From Streptomyces sp. NRRL B-24484 (GTDB taxonomy: Bacteria > Actinomycetota > Actinomycetes > Streptomycetales > Streptomycetaceae): a DNA stretch of 64,000 bases. The translations under genes were made by a program, and so were the position numbers. The stretch lies in assembly GCF_000717715.1 (NCBI RefSeq), contig NZ_JOAI01000013.1, forward strand, positions 1 to 64,000, given 5' to 3'. Below are positions 53,932 through 62,295 of this stretch, piece after piece (position 1 is the stretch's first letter; each line of letters begins with the position of its first letter). The notes under the pieces were generated by a model. It had not been told where the DNA came from. It did no database searches and worked only from the letters and a program-made list of their open reading frames with translations.

Positions 53932-54423
53932 GTGAAGCCGCTCCGTCTGCGCCTGCTGCTCGGCATCACCGCCGTGGCGGGGGTGCTGTCCTGGTCCGGG
54001 GCCAAGCTCTGGGGTTCGCTCGGCAGCCTGCCGGGCGTGCCGGCCGCGGCACCGCTGGTGCTGGCCGCCGTCGCCGTGGTGCTGCTCGCCACCGCGATCT
54101 CGCTGCGCTCGCGGCTGAAGGCGGTCCGCGAGCGGCAGCCGGACGCCAAGGGCGTGGACCCGCTGCACGCCGCCCGCGCCCTGGTGCTCGCCCAGGCCAG
54201 TGCCCTGGTCTCCGCGGTGGTCACCGGCCTGTACGCCGGCATCGGGGTCTACCTGCTGGAGCAGCTCGACATCGCCGCCCGCAAGTCACAGGCGCTCACC
54301 GCCGGGTTCGCCGTGCTCGCCGGTGCCGCCGTGATGGCCGCCGCCCTCTGGCTGCAGCACATCCTCAGGCTGCCCGAGGACCACAACGGCCAGGGGCACC
54401 CGGCCGAGCCCTCCCCGCGCTGA
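53932..54423 (+). CDS. DUF3180 membrane protein
   Basis: 163 aa with four membrane helices (about 7-27, 36-58, 84-112 and 121-144). DUF3180 proteins follow folK in most actinobacteria; their function is unknown. GTG 53932 has AAGGA about 10 bases upstream; the frame is open to 53854, just after TACGGT (53850-53855), a likely -10. An own promoter is thus probable, since the folate terminator lies between. Confidence 0.85.
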   Translation: MKPLRLRLLLGITAVAGVLSWSGAKLWGSLGSLPGVPAAAPLVLAAVAVVLLATAISLRSRLKAVRERQPDAKGVDPLHAARALVLAQASALVSAVVTGLYAGIGVYLLEQLDIAARKSQALTAGFAVLAGAAVMAAALWLQHILRLPEDHNGQGHPAEPSPR

Positions 54424-54454
54424 CCCCGCCGGCGCGGGCTCCCGGCGCGGGCCG

Positions 54455-56011
54455 TCAGCGCGGCGGCACCGCGGTCGTCTCCGTCCCCCGCCCGGCGACC
54501 ACCCGGCCGATGTTCGCCAGTGAGGCGGAGGGCCCGTCCGGGGCCGCGTCGAAGTAGGCGGAGTGGCTGTCGAAGGGGTGCCCGGGATCGCCCGGCGCCA
54601 CCTCGAAGCGGCGCGCACCGAACCCGGTGTCCGCCGGGTCCCGGCCGAACCACAGCTCGTCCGGGCCGGCCACCTGCCCGACCACCGCGGCCGCCGGGCC
54701 GCCCAGCAGCATCCGGCCGGCCACCCCGGTACCGGCCGGCAGCCGGCCGACCGGGTCGTGCTCGGCCACCCCCACGTACACGTGGTCGGCGCCCACCTTC
54801 AGCGCGTCCGCCCGGTCCACCCCGGCGCCGGGGCTGCCCACCAGCACCACGTCGTCCATGCCGGCGCCGTCCTGCCGGGCGGCGAGGCCGACGACCAGCG
54901 AGCCGTAGCTGTGCCCGACCGCGGTGACGTGCGCCGGCTCCCCCGGCCGGGCGGCCCGCAGCCCGCCCAGGAAGCGGTTCAGGTCGGCCGCACCGTCCTT
55001 CGCCCGGGCGTCGCCCGCCACCTGGACGGAACGCAGGTCCAGCCCCTCGTTCGGCGGGGCGTCGTAGCCCAGCCACACCATCGCGGCCGTCGTCCGGCCG
55101 CCGCCGCAGCCCGCCGCCGCGGTGCGGATCCGCTCCGCCCGCTCGGCGTCCCCGCGGCCCGCCGCGGCCAGGTCGGTGCCGAAGCCGGGCACGTACACCG
55201 CCACGTCGTCCGCGGTGTCCGGGTCGCCGTAGCTGAGCACGGCCCGGCCCTGTCCCTCCGCGCCGAGCACGAGCAGCAGCGGGCCGCCGCCCGCCGGATC
55301 GCCGCCGGCCAGCCGGGCGGCGACCGCCCGCAGGCCCTCCCGCACCGGGCCGGGCAGCACGTCCGGATGCTCCAGCAGACGGGACAGCTGCAGCCGGTTG
55401 GCGCGGTCCCGGTCCCGGGCCGGCAGCCCGTCCAGGGCGCCCACCAGCTCCGGCCGACCCTCCGTCAGGGCGGCCCGGGCGCCCGGTGCCAGGCCCCGCC
55501 ACCAGGCGGCGACCTGCTCCGGTCCGGCACCGGGCGGCGGTAGCAGCGCCCGCAGCGCGGCGTTCAGCGGCTCCCACGGGTCGGACAGCCGGCCGAGGCC
55601 CGCCACCGCCGCCGCCGGGGTCAGCGCCCGGCCGTCCCGGGCCGTCGCGGCCAGCGCCGCCAGCCGCTCGGCGGCCGCGGCATCGGCCCGCTCGGCCAGC
55701 GCGACCGCGCCGGCCGGATCGCCGGGCAGCGCGGCCTGCGCCACCGCGAACGCCTCCGCGGCCTGACGCAGCGTCTCCTGGACGAGCGTCAGCTCCACCC
55801 AGGCCGCCTGCAGTCGGCCGGTCGCCCGGTCGACCGCGGCACCCGCCAGATCGGCGGCCCGGCCCTGCCAGCCGGAGCCGTGCACCGGGCCCGCGGTCTG
55901 CCGGGCCCATGCGTCGTGGTGCCGCTCCAGCGCGGCGGCCAGGGCGCCGTACGCCGCTGCGGCGGCGGGGAGTTCGCCCGGGCGGGCGGCGGCCAGGGCG
56001 GCGGTGTCCAT
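54455..56011 (-). CDS. DUF1023 alpha/beta hydrolase with WXG-like N-terminus
   Basis: 518 aa. The N-terminal half is helical and Ala-rich with a WXG-like turn (GSGWQGRAADLAG, Trp48-Gln-Gly50), as in type VII secretion substrates. The C-terminal half is a DUF1023 hydrolase with nucleophile Ser368 in GHSYGS, the preceding strand VYVPGFGTDL, and SPGAGVDRAD. Its ATG comes one base after the stop of the WXG100-like gene, so the two are cotranslated. Related fusions are often secreted effectors or toxins; a lipase or esterase activity is possible. No ESX core gene is in the window. Confidence 0.83.
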   Translation of the reverse strand: MDTAALAAARPGELPAAAAAYGALAAALERHHDAWARQTAGPVHGSGWQGRAADLAGAAVDRATGRLQAAWVELTLVQETLRQAAEAFAVAQAALPGDPAGAVALAERADAAAAERLAALAATARDGRALTPAAAVAGLGRLSDPWEPLNAALRALLPPPGAGPEQVAAWWRGLAPGARAALTEGRPELVGALDGLPARDRDRANRLQLSRLLEHPDVLPGPVREGLRAVAARLAGGDPAGGGPLLLVLGAEGQGRAVLSYGDPDTADDVAVYVPGFGTDLAAAGRGDAERAERIRTAAAGCGGGRTTAAMVWLGYDAPPNEGLDLRSVQVAGDARAKDGAADLNRFLGGLRAARPGEPAHVTAVGHSYGSLVVGLAARQDGAGMDDVVLVGSPGAGVDRADALKVGADHVYVGVAEHDPVGRLPAGTGVAGRMLLGGPAAAVVGQVAGPDELWFGRDPADTGFGARRFEVAPGDPGHPFDSHSAYFDAAPDGPSASLANIGRVVAGRGTETTAVPPR

Positions 56012-56012
56012 C

Positions 56013-56330
56013 TCAGCCCGCCGGGGTCAGGCTGCGACGGACGGACTCCTCGGCGGCCGTGTAGCCGTCGGCCGTCCGCACCAGGTCGGCGCCGATCGTG
56101 CCGAGGTCGTCCGCGAGCCGCTCGAACAGCCGGTGCCACGCGTCGGCGCAGTCCCGCAGGGCCGCGGCCGTCCGCCAGCCGGGCAGCGCCGCGGCCGCCG
56201 CGTCGGCCGGACCGAGCACGGCACGGGCGTCGGCGCGCAGCCGCTCGGCGGTCTGCCGGGCGGCGTGCCCGGCCTCGGTCAACTCGCCTGGATGCACACG
56301 GAAACCGGGGGACACGGGCGCCTCGCTCAA
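56013..56330 (-). CDS. WXG100-like (EspC/ESX-type) small protein
   Basis: 105 aa, two long helices around a turn with Trp52 (LPGWRTAAALRDCADAW). HPGELTEAGHAARQTAERLRAD and ADDLGTIGADLVRTADGYTAAEE are typical of the ESX/WXG100 group. It probably dimerises with the N-terminal domain of the following DUF1023 protein. The start at ATG 56330 gives a normal length. Confidence 0.8.
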   Translation of the reverse strand: MSEAPVSPGFRVHPGELTEAGHAARQTAERLRADARAVLGPADAAAAALPGWRTAAALRDCADAWHRLFERLADDLGTIGADLVRTADGYTAAEESVRRSLTPAG

Positions 56331-56461
56331 CGGTCGGAATGACGCCCGTCATGGTAACGGCCCGTGACCATCCTGAAGCGCCGAGTATTTCCGACGGGCT
56401 GTCAAGAGCCGAATGAGTGGCGAGGCTGACAGCGCCCCGATTCGCACGCTAGTTTCTTGGC

Positions 56462-57541
56462 ATGTCTCGTGGACGCCACCGTCATTCCTCCGTCCTCGGC
56501 CGCTACGCGCCACCCGTCGCCGTCGGTGTGCTCGTGCTCGCCGCCGTGGCCGCACTGGTGGCCACTCCGGATCCGGTGGTGGCGCGTTCGGTCGGTGTCG
56601 CCGCCGTCGTCGCGGCCGTCGGGCTGGGCCTCCTGCTGCGCCAGCGCGACCGTGCGGCCCGGGCCGCCCTGCAGCTCGCCGCGACCAGGCGGCTGCGGCT
56701 GGAGGAGCGCTTCGAGGAGCAGCTCGCCGAGGCCGAGTACGCGGCCGAGGTCGCCGAGGAGCGGGCCACCCGCTTCGGCCGGCGGCTGACCGCCGAGAAG
56801 TCCCGGCTCGCCAAGGCCGAGACCGAGATCGCCCGGCTGCTGCGCGAGCGCGCCGTGGCCGTCGCCGAGCAGGCCATGCGCGAGGCCGAGGCGGCCAAGC
56901 GCGCCCAGGAGGCCGCCCGCCCCAAGCACCCCGCCAGCCCGGCCGCCTACGTGCGGGCCGCCGCCGCGCTGCGCCACCTGGAGCGCGTCGGCAACGAGGC
57001 GGAGGCCCGCCGCCGCGAGGGCGAGGCCCGGGCCCAGCTGGAGCTCCGGCCGCGGATGCCGGAGCCGGTGCCCGTCGCCCGCCCGCTGCCGGTGCAGCAG
57101 CCCGCCCCGGCGGCCGTCCCGGCGGTCCCCGAGCCGGCCGTCGACCGGCCGCTCACCGCACCGCCCGCCCTGCGCCCCCGCACCGGCACCGTCGTTCCCG
57201 CCGCCCGCGTCCGGGCGGCCGGGCGGGGCGCCGGATTCAGCTTCTTCGGCCGGCCGGCCACCGCCGCCGCGCTGCGGGCCGCCGCCCCGGCGCCGGCCGT
57301 CGGCGACCTGGCCGACCTCGCCGACGTGGTCGGCGAGGAGGCGCTCGCCGAGAGCGTCCGCTACGCGGCGCCCGCCGAGCAGGCCCTGCCGGTCCTGCCG
57401 GCCCTCTCGGCCGAGCCGGCACCGGCGCAGCCCGCCCCGGAGGCGGGTGCCGAGCACGGCCGCCCCGAGGTGGTCGACCTGACGCCGCACGAGGACACCG
57501 AGATGCTGCAGCTCCCCGAGCTGCGCGCGGGTCGCTCCTGA
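56462..57541 (+). CDS. Membrane protein with coiled coil and disordered tail
   Basis: 359 aa. Two membrane helices (about 15-36 and 41-60) are followed by a highly charged coiled coil (about 65-200, rich in Arg, Glu and Ala) and a Pro/Ala-rich tail ending in EVVDLTPHEDTEMLQLPELR. No family is recognised. The layout suits a scaffold or cell-envelope organiser. The gene stands alone before a long palindromic terminator. Confidence 0.75.
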   Translation: MSRGRHRHSSVLGRYAPPVAVGVLVLAAVAALVATPDPVVARSVGVAAVVAAVGLGLLLRQRDRAARAALQLAATRRLRLEERFEEQLAEAEYAAEVAEERATRFGRRLTAEKSRLAKAETEIARLLRERAVAVAEQAMREAEAAKRAQEAARPKHPASPAAYVRAAAALRHLERVGNEAEARRREGEARAQLELRPRMPEPVPVARPLPVQQPAPAAVPAVPEPAVDRPLTAPPALRPRTGTVVPAARVRAAGRGAGFSFFGRPATAAALRAAAPAPAVGDLADLADVVGEEALAESVRYAAPAEQALPVLPALSAEPAPAQPAPEAGAEHGRPEVVDLTPHEDTEMLQLPELRAGRS

Positions 57542-57556
57542 CGGCCCCGGACGCAG

Positions 57557-57605
57557 GAACGGGCGATGCCCGGGAATCCACTGGATTCCCGGGCATCGCC
57601 CGTTC
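57557..57605. terminator. 49-base palindromic bidirectional terminator
   Basis: 24-base arms (57557-57580 and 57582-57605) are perfect reverse complements separated by one C. It lies between the coiled-coil gene and the converging terD. Confidence 0.88.
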
Positions 57606-57646
57606 GTGGCGCGCCGGAGATTGACGGACCGGCGGTTGCCGGGACG

Positions 57647-58222
57647 TCAGACGTTGACGCCGAAGTCCTGCGCGATGCCGACCAGGCCCGAGGCGTAGCC
57701 CTGGCCGATGGCGCGGAACTTCCACTCGGCGCCGTTGCGGTAGAGCTCGCCGAAGATCATGGCGGTCTCGGTGGCGGCGTCCTCGGACAGGTCGTAGCGG
57801 GCGATCTCGGCGCCGCCGGCCTGGTTGAGGACCCGGATGTAGGCGTTGCGGACCTGGCCGAAGCTCTGGCCGCGGCTGACCGCGTCGTAGATCGAGACCG
57901 GGAAGGTGATCCGGGTGACGTCGGCCGGCAGGGCGGCCAGGTTGACGTTGATCTGCTCGTCGTCGCCGGCGCCCTCGCCCGTCCGGTTGTCACCGGTGTG
58001 GACGACCGTGTTGTCCGGGGTGGCGGTGTTGTTGAAGAAGACGAAGTGACGGTCGGAGTACACCTTGCCGTCGTTGTTCAGCACGATCGCGCTGGCGTCG
58101 AGGTCGAACTCCGCACCGGTGGTGGTGCGGACGTCCCAACCGAGGCCGACGGTGATGGCGGCCAGGCCGGGGGCCTCCTTGGTCAGCGAGACGTTGCCAC
58201 CCTTGGAGAGGCTCACGGGCAT
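57647..58222 (-). CDS. terD: TerD-family protein
   Basis: 191 aa from ATG 58222 with AAGGGA about 10 bases upstream. It matches TerD throughout: [37 protein letters not shown], calcium-binding aspartates in NNDGKVYSD and DDEQINVNL, and [14 protein letters not shown]. TerD proteins bind calcium and take part in stress and tellurite phenotypes; in Streptomyces several copies affect differentiation. No other ter gene is adjacent. Confidence 0.95.
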   Translation of the reverse strand: MPVSLSKGGNVSLTKEAPGLAAITVGLGWDVRTTTGAEFDLDASAIVLNNDGKVYSDRHFVFFNNTATPDNTVVHTGDNRTGEGAGDDEQINVNLAALPADVTRITFPVSIYDAVSRGQSFGQVRNAYIRVLNQAGGAEIARYDLSEDAATETAMIFGELYRNGAEWKFRAIGQGYASGLVGIAQDFGVNV

Positions 58223-58360
58223 GGTGTGTGTGTCCCTTCGGTCGCTTTTGTTCGGAAGAACGCTGTTCGCGGGGGCCATGGTTCCAGGCCCGGCCGAATT
58301 TCTCGTACGAACCGTCGTGCAGCGGCGTGCCGCGGGCGCGCGGGGCCGGCGGGGCGCCGG

Positions 58361-58849
58361 TCAGATCCGGGGGAAGCGGCCCTGCACGGACCAGATGTTC
58401 GGATTGTCGGCCAGGCCCTCGTGCAGGTCCGTCAGATCGGCCAGGACGTCCTGCAGGAAGTCACGGGCCTCGCGGCGGAGCTCCGCGTGCCGGACCACCA
58501 GCGGCTCGGCGTCCCGCAGCCAGGTCGCGGTGACCTCCACCCAGCCGAAGCGGCGGGCGAACCGGAGCAGCTCGGTGTTCTGGGTGAAGTCGAGGTCGGC
58601 GGTCTGCACGACCGCCGCGCGGCTGCCCTGCGGGTCCTGGTCCAGCTGCTCGGTGACGTCGCACAGCGCCCAGGCGAAGTCCAGCACCGGCACCCAGCCC
58701 CACCGGGTCTCCACGGCCTCGCCGTCCGCCTCCAGGTAGACGTCGCCGCAGAACAGGTCGTACCGCAGGCTCCGCACGGGGGCCTGCCGGTAGTCGGTCT
58801 GCGGCGGGTCGGGGAAGCGGTTGGACAGGGAGTACCCGAGCTCGATCAC
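58361..58849 (-). CDS. Uncharacterised protein upstream of terD
   Basis: 162 aa from GTG 58849. The sequence is well structured (ELGYSLSNRFPDPP, VRSLRYDLFCGDVYLE, WVPVLDFAWALCDVTEQLD, RFGWVEVTATWLRDAE) but I do not recognise a family. It has two Cys and several Trp, no membrane helix and no signal peptide. It lies 138 bases upstream of terD on the same strand and may be cotranscribed. Confidence 0.75.
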   Translation of the reverse strand: MIELGYSLSNRFPDPPQTDYRQAPVRSLRYDLFCGDVYLEADGEAVETRWGWVPVLDFAWALCDVTEQLDQDPQGSRAAVVQTADLDFTQNTELLRFARRFGWVEVTATWLRDAEPLVVRHAELRREARDFLQDVLADLTDLHEGLADNPNIWSVQGRFPRI

Positions 58850-59126
58850 CGCCTCATTCTCGCAGGAGCGGGGCGCACCCCGGAGGGCGGTGACCTCGGG
58901 GGCCGACGCCGGGGCGTGGGGACCGCGCAGTCCGGGGGTGGCTGTACGGCCTGGTCGGGCCGGGCCCCGGTACGTCCCGTGAACCGCATCCGCAGTGCGC
59001 AGTTCCCCGTGCCCCCGGCGTGCGGCCCCCGGCGGTGCTGCCTCCAGGGGTGCTGTTCTCGGCGGGTCCGGCCCTGTGTGCGGTTAACCGCGTGACCCCG
59101 GGCCGGTGGGGCGGGATGATGGACGC

Positions 59127-59561
59127 ATGTCCGAGCCCATCCGCGTACGGGGGTCGGTGGTCGTCCCCGACGCCGAGCTCGTCTGGCGCTTCTCGCGTTC
59201 CTCCGGCCCTGGCGGCCAGCACGTCAACACCTCCGACACCCAGGTCGAGCTGCGCTACGACCTGGCCGCGTCGGCCGCCCTGCCCCCGGTGTGGAAGGAG
59301 CGCGCCCTGGAGCGCCTCGCCCACCGCCTGGTGGACGGCCGGGTGCTGGTCGTCCGGGCCTCCGAGCACCGTTCGCAGTGGCGCAACCGGGAGACCGCCG
59401 CCGCGCGGCTGGCCGCGCTGCTCGGCGAGGCGACCGCCCCGCCGCCGAAGACACGCCGGGCCACCCGGCCGAGCCGCGGCATGGTCGAGCGCCGGCTGGA
59501 GAACAAGCGGCACCGCGCCCAGCTGAAGCAGGGCAGGTCCCGGGTCCGGCCGGCGGACTGA
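59127..59561 (+). CDS. arfB: Peptidyl-tRNA hydrolase ArfB (YaeJ)
   Basis: 144 aa from ATG 59127. ArfB releases peptides from ribosomes stalled without a stop codon. The GGQ catalytic motif is at Gly29-Gly30-Gln31 (SSGPGGQHVNTSDTQVEL), and the basic C-terminal tail (about 105-144, rich in Arg and Lys) inserts into the empty mRNA channel. A 12-bp palindrome (59080-59091) lies upstream. No Shine-Dalgarno sequence is obvious. Confidence 0.92.
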   Translation: MSEPIRVRGSVVVPDAELVWRFSRSSGPGGQHVNTSDTQVELRYDLAASAALPPVWKERALERLAHRLVDGRVLVVRASEHRSQWRNRETAAARLAALLGEATAPPPKTRRATRPSRGMVERRLENKRHRAQLKQGRSRVRPAD

Positions 59562-59601
59562 CGGTCCGTCGCGCCGCGGGCCGCGGTGCGGCGGGTGGGG
59601 T

Positions 59602-60138
59602 TCAGGCGAGCCGGCGGTAGTCGCCGCGGAAGTACAGCAGCGGCTTGGCACCGGGCTGCTGCACCCGGGCCTCCAGCACCCGGCCGATGACCAGGACGTG
59701 GTCGCCCGCGGTCACCCGCTGCTCGGTGCGGCACTCGACGGTCGCCAGGGCGCCCTCGATCAGCAGGGCGCCACTGTGCTCCCCGCGGCGGTGCGGGGTG
59801 TCGGCGAAGAGCAGCCGGTCGCTGAGCCGGCCCTTCATGGCGAACCGGGAGGCGGCGGTGCGCTGCTCCTCGGCGAGCAGGGAGACTGCCCAGGTCTCGG
59901 CGCGGGTGAGCACGTCGTCCATCCTGGAGTCCTCGCGGACCGAGACCAGCACCAGCGGCGGCTCCAGCGACACCGACAGGAACGAGGTCGCCGTCATACC
60001 CGCGTCCTCGCCGTCCTCGGGGTCGTTGGCGGTCACCAGGGCGACGCCCGCGGCGAGCTGCGAGAGGGCGGACCGGAACTCGTCGGGGCCGGCCGTACGG
60101 ATGGGCGAGGGTTGCGAGGAGGTGTGCACGTACCGCAC
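59602..60138 (-). CDS. Flavin reductase-like protein
   Basis: 178 aa from GTG 60138. The split-barrel flavin reductase pattern is present: FRSALSQLAAGVALVTA, MTATSFLSVSLEPPLVLVSV, RFAMKGRLSDRLLF and AGDHVLVIGRVLEARV. It probably reduces FMN or FAD with NAD(P)H for an oxygenase partner that is not nearby. It converges on arfB. Confidence 0.92.
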   Translation of the reverse strand: MRYVHTSSQPSPIRTAGPDEFRSALSQLAAGVALVTANDPEDGEDAGMTATSFLSVSLEPPLVLVSVREDSRMDDVLTRAETWAVSLLAEEQRTAASRFAMKGRLSDRLLFADTPHRRGEHSGALLIEGALATVECRTEQRVTAGDHVLVIGRVLEARVQQPGAKPLLYFRGDYRRLA

Positions 60139-60277
60139 GGTAGTCCGCGCCTGCGCGGAGCGGAATCGGGCCCTGGTCGTAGGACCGAGGGCCGGTGCGG
60201 GCCGCCCCGGTGCGGTCCGTTGTCACGTTTCGTGGTGGTTCGGGGAGGCCCGGAGCCGCCGGGGCACGGGCAAGTAG

Positions 60278-60298
60278 TGTGATTTGAGTCACAAGTGA
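60278..60298 (+). promoter_or_regulatory. Crp-like operator upstream of the diguanylate cyclase
   Basis: TGTGA-TTTGAG-TCACA (60278-60293) is a perfect Crp palindrome and also fits GTG-N6-GNCAC. A third half-site, GTGA (60295-60298), forms a second overlapping palindrome TCAC-AA-GTGA. The site is 117 bp before the cyclase ATG and 140 bp before the divergent flavin reductase start. Confidence 0.65.
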
Positions 60299-60409
60299 CG
60301 GCCTATTGCTGACCGAGCGTGCCTATCGCTGTGCTCGCTGTGATTCAGTTCTTCTGGCAATCGGACGATAACCACCACCGCCAATCCGAAGCAGCCGGGG
60401 AGCCCCCGC

Positions 60410-62203
60410 ATGGAAGCCGAGTCGGAGCCCTACGTCCGCCTCGCGACCCTCCGCACCTTGCACCGGGTCGTGGCGGACCTCAACGCTGCCCGCAGCCTGG
60501 CCGGCACCCTGCAGGCCGTGGTGGAGGGCGCCGTGCACGGGCTCGGGTTCGACGCGGCCGCGGTGAGCCTCGTCCGGCCCGACGGCGACCTGGTGGTGGC
60601 GGCGGTCTGGGAGGCCGAGGAGAGCGGGGTGGGCGGCCCGGCGGTGCTGCTCGGCCAGGTCGGCTCCCGGGAGTCCTGGGACCGCATGCTCAGCGTCAGC
60701 GACCACTGGGGCACGCTGCGCTTCCTGCCGTACGACCGGGGCTGGGCCATCGGCACCGACGTGCCGACCTGGACGGGCGACGGCGCCCTGCCGATCTACG
60801 CCAACGACTGGCACCCCCGCGACTTCCTGTTCGCGCCGATGTACAGCGCCGGCGGCGACCTGCTCGGGGTGCTCTCGGTCGACCGGCCGCGCAGCGGCAA
60901 GCGGCCCGGCGCCTGGACCCGCGAGGCCCTGGAGATGTTCTCCCTGCAGGCCTCCATCGCGATCGGCAACGCCCGGCTGCGCGCCGAGATGCAGCGGGCG
61001 CTCGCCCGCCTGGAGAAGGAGCAGCAGGCGCTGCGGGCCAGCGAGGAGAGCTTCCGCCAGGCCTTCGAGTACGCGCCCAGCGGGATGGCCATCACCGAAC
61101 TGCACGGCGCCGCCCGCGGCCAGCTCACCCGGGTCAACGACGCGCTGTGCCGGCTGCTCGGCCGGCCCCGGGCGACGCTGCGCCGGCAGAGCTTCGCCGA
61201 CCTCGTCCACCCGGAGGACCTCGCCCTGCTGCAGCGCACCAGCGCCGAGGGCGGCCGGGCCGAGCTCCGGCTCTCCCGCCGGGACGGCGGCTACCAGTGG
61301 GTCTGCCTGCGCAATTCGGTGGTGGCGGACGCCGGCGAGGGCCCGAGCTTCCTGCTCACCCACGTCGAGGACATCGAGGACCGCAAGCGCCACGAGCTGC
61401 AGCTGGCGCACCGGGCCAGCCACGACGCGCTGACCGGCCTGCCGAACGGCGCCGAGCTGCGCACCCGCCTCGGCCGCCGGCTGTGCAGCCTGCCGCCCTC
61501 CGCGGCCGCCGAGCACGGCCCGGCCTTCGCCCACCCGGAGTTCTCCTACAGCGCGCACACCGCCTTCGACGGCCCGGGCGGGCCGACCGCGCTGGCGCAC
61601 GGCTACGGCTCCGACCCGGCCTTCGACCGGGACCTGGAGGCCTTCGCCGCGGGCGAGGTGCTGAGCCGCTTCGACCACGACCCGGCCCACGTGCACACCG
61701 TGGTGCCCACCGAACAGCCGGACGGCCCGGAGCCCTGGAGCGGGGGGCACGGGGCGCACCGCGCGCCGGGCGCACCGGACAAGGGCCTGGCGGTGCTCTT
61801 CTGCGACCTGGACGGCTTCAAGTCGGTCAACGACCGGTTCGGCCACAACGCGGGCGACGCGGTGCTGATCGAGGTGGCCCGCCGGCTGCAGCAGGCCGTC
61901 CGCGAGGGGGACACCGTCGCCCGGCTCGGCGGCGACGAGTTCGTGGTGCTCGCCGACGGCATCGGCCGCGAGGAGGCCAAGGACCTCGCCGGCCGGCTGC
62001 GGAACGCCATCGTCCCGCCGATGCGGATCGACAACCGGGCGATGCGGGTCGGAGTCAGCCTCGGCATCGGCTGGGCCGGCTGCGGCATGTCGATCGAAGA
62101 GGTGCTGCACGCCGCCGACGAGCGGATGTACGACGAGAAGCGGGCGCGTGGAGGTTCGGTGAGGGGAGCGCGGGGGGAGCGTTCCCACCGTCGCGCCGGT
62201 TAG
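60410..62203 (+). CDS. GAF-PAS-GGDEF diguanylate cyclase (CdgB-like)
   Basis: 597 aa, soluble. GAF domain about 12-190; short coiled linker; PAS/PAC about 208-330 (EESFRQAFEYAPSGMAITEL, VEDIEDRKRHE); GGDEF about 335-575. The active site GGDEF is at 507-511 and the inhibitory site Arg498-x-x-Asp501 lies five residues before it, so both synthesis of c-di-GMP and product inhibition should work. Between DALTGLPN (339-346) and FCDLDGF (464-470) are 118 residues, some 85 more than usual. The layout matches Streptomyces CdgB. It should feed the c-di-GMP read by BldD and RsiG; rsiG is 23 kb away in this window. Confidence 0.92.
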   Translation: MEAESEPYVRLATLRTLHRVVADLNAARSLAGTLQAVVEGAVHGLGFDAAAVSLVRPDGDLVVAAVWEAEESGVGGPAVLLGQVGSRESWDRMLSVSDHWGTLRFLPYDRGWAIGTDVPTWTGDGALPIYANDWHPRDFLFAPMYSAGGDLLGVLSVDRPRSGKRPGAWTREALEMFSLQASIAIGNARLRAEMQRALARLEKEQQALRASEESFRQAFEYAPSGMAITELHGAARGQLTRVNDALCRLLGRPRATLRRQSFADLVHPEDLALLQRTSAEGGRAELRLSRRDGGYQWVCLRNSVVADAGEGPSFLLTHVEDIEDRKRHELQLAHRASHDALTGLPNGAELRTRLGRRLCSLPPSAAAEHGPAFAHPEFSYSAHTAFDGPGGPTALAHGYGSDPAFDRDLEAFAAGEVLSRFDHDPAHVHTVVPTEQPDGPEPWSGGHGAHRAPGAPDKGLAVLFCDLDGFKSVNDRFGHNAGDAVLIEVARRLQQAVREGDTVARLGGDEFVVLADGIGREEAKDLAGRLRNAIVPPMRIDNRAMRVGVSLGIGWAGCGMSIEEVLHAADERMYDEKRARGGSVRGARGERSHRRAG

Positions 62204-62295
62204 CCGGTCCGTTGATCGGCTTTCCCCGCGGTCGGCCCCTGCAGGTAGGGTGCCGCTGGTACGAGCGTCCATCATCTGCCCGGGGAGTGAGCACC

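Noticed and set aside
60300..60409. AdpA-binding site before the diguanylate cyclase
   Set aside because: TGGCAATCGG near 60355 departs from the TGGCSNGWWY consensus at several positions.
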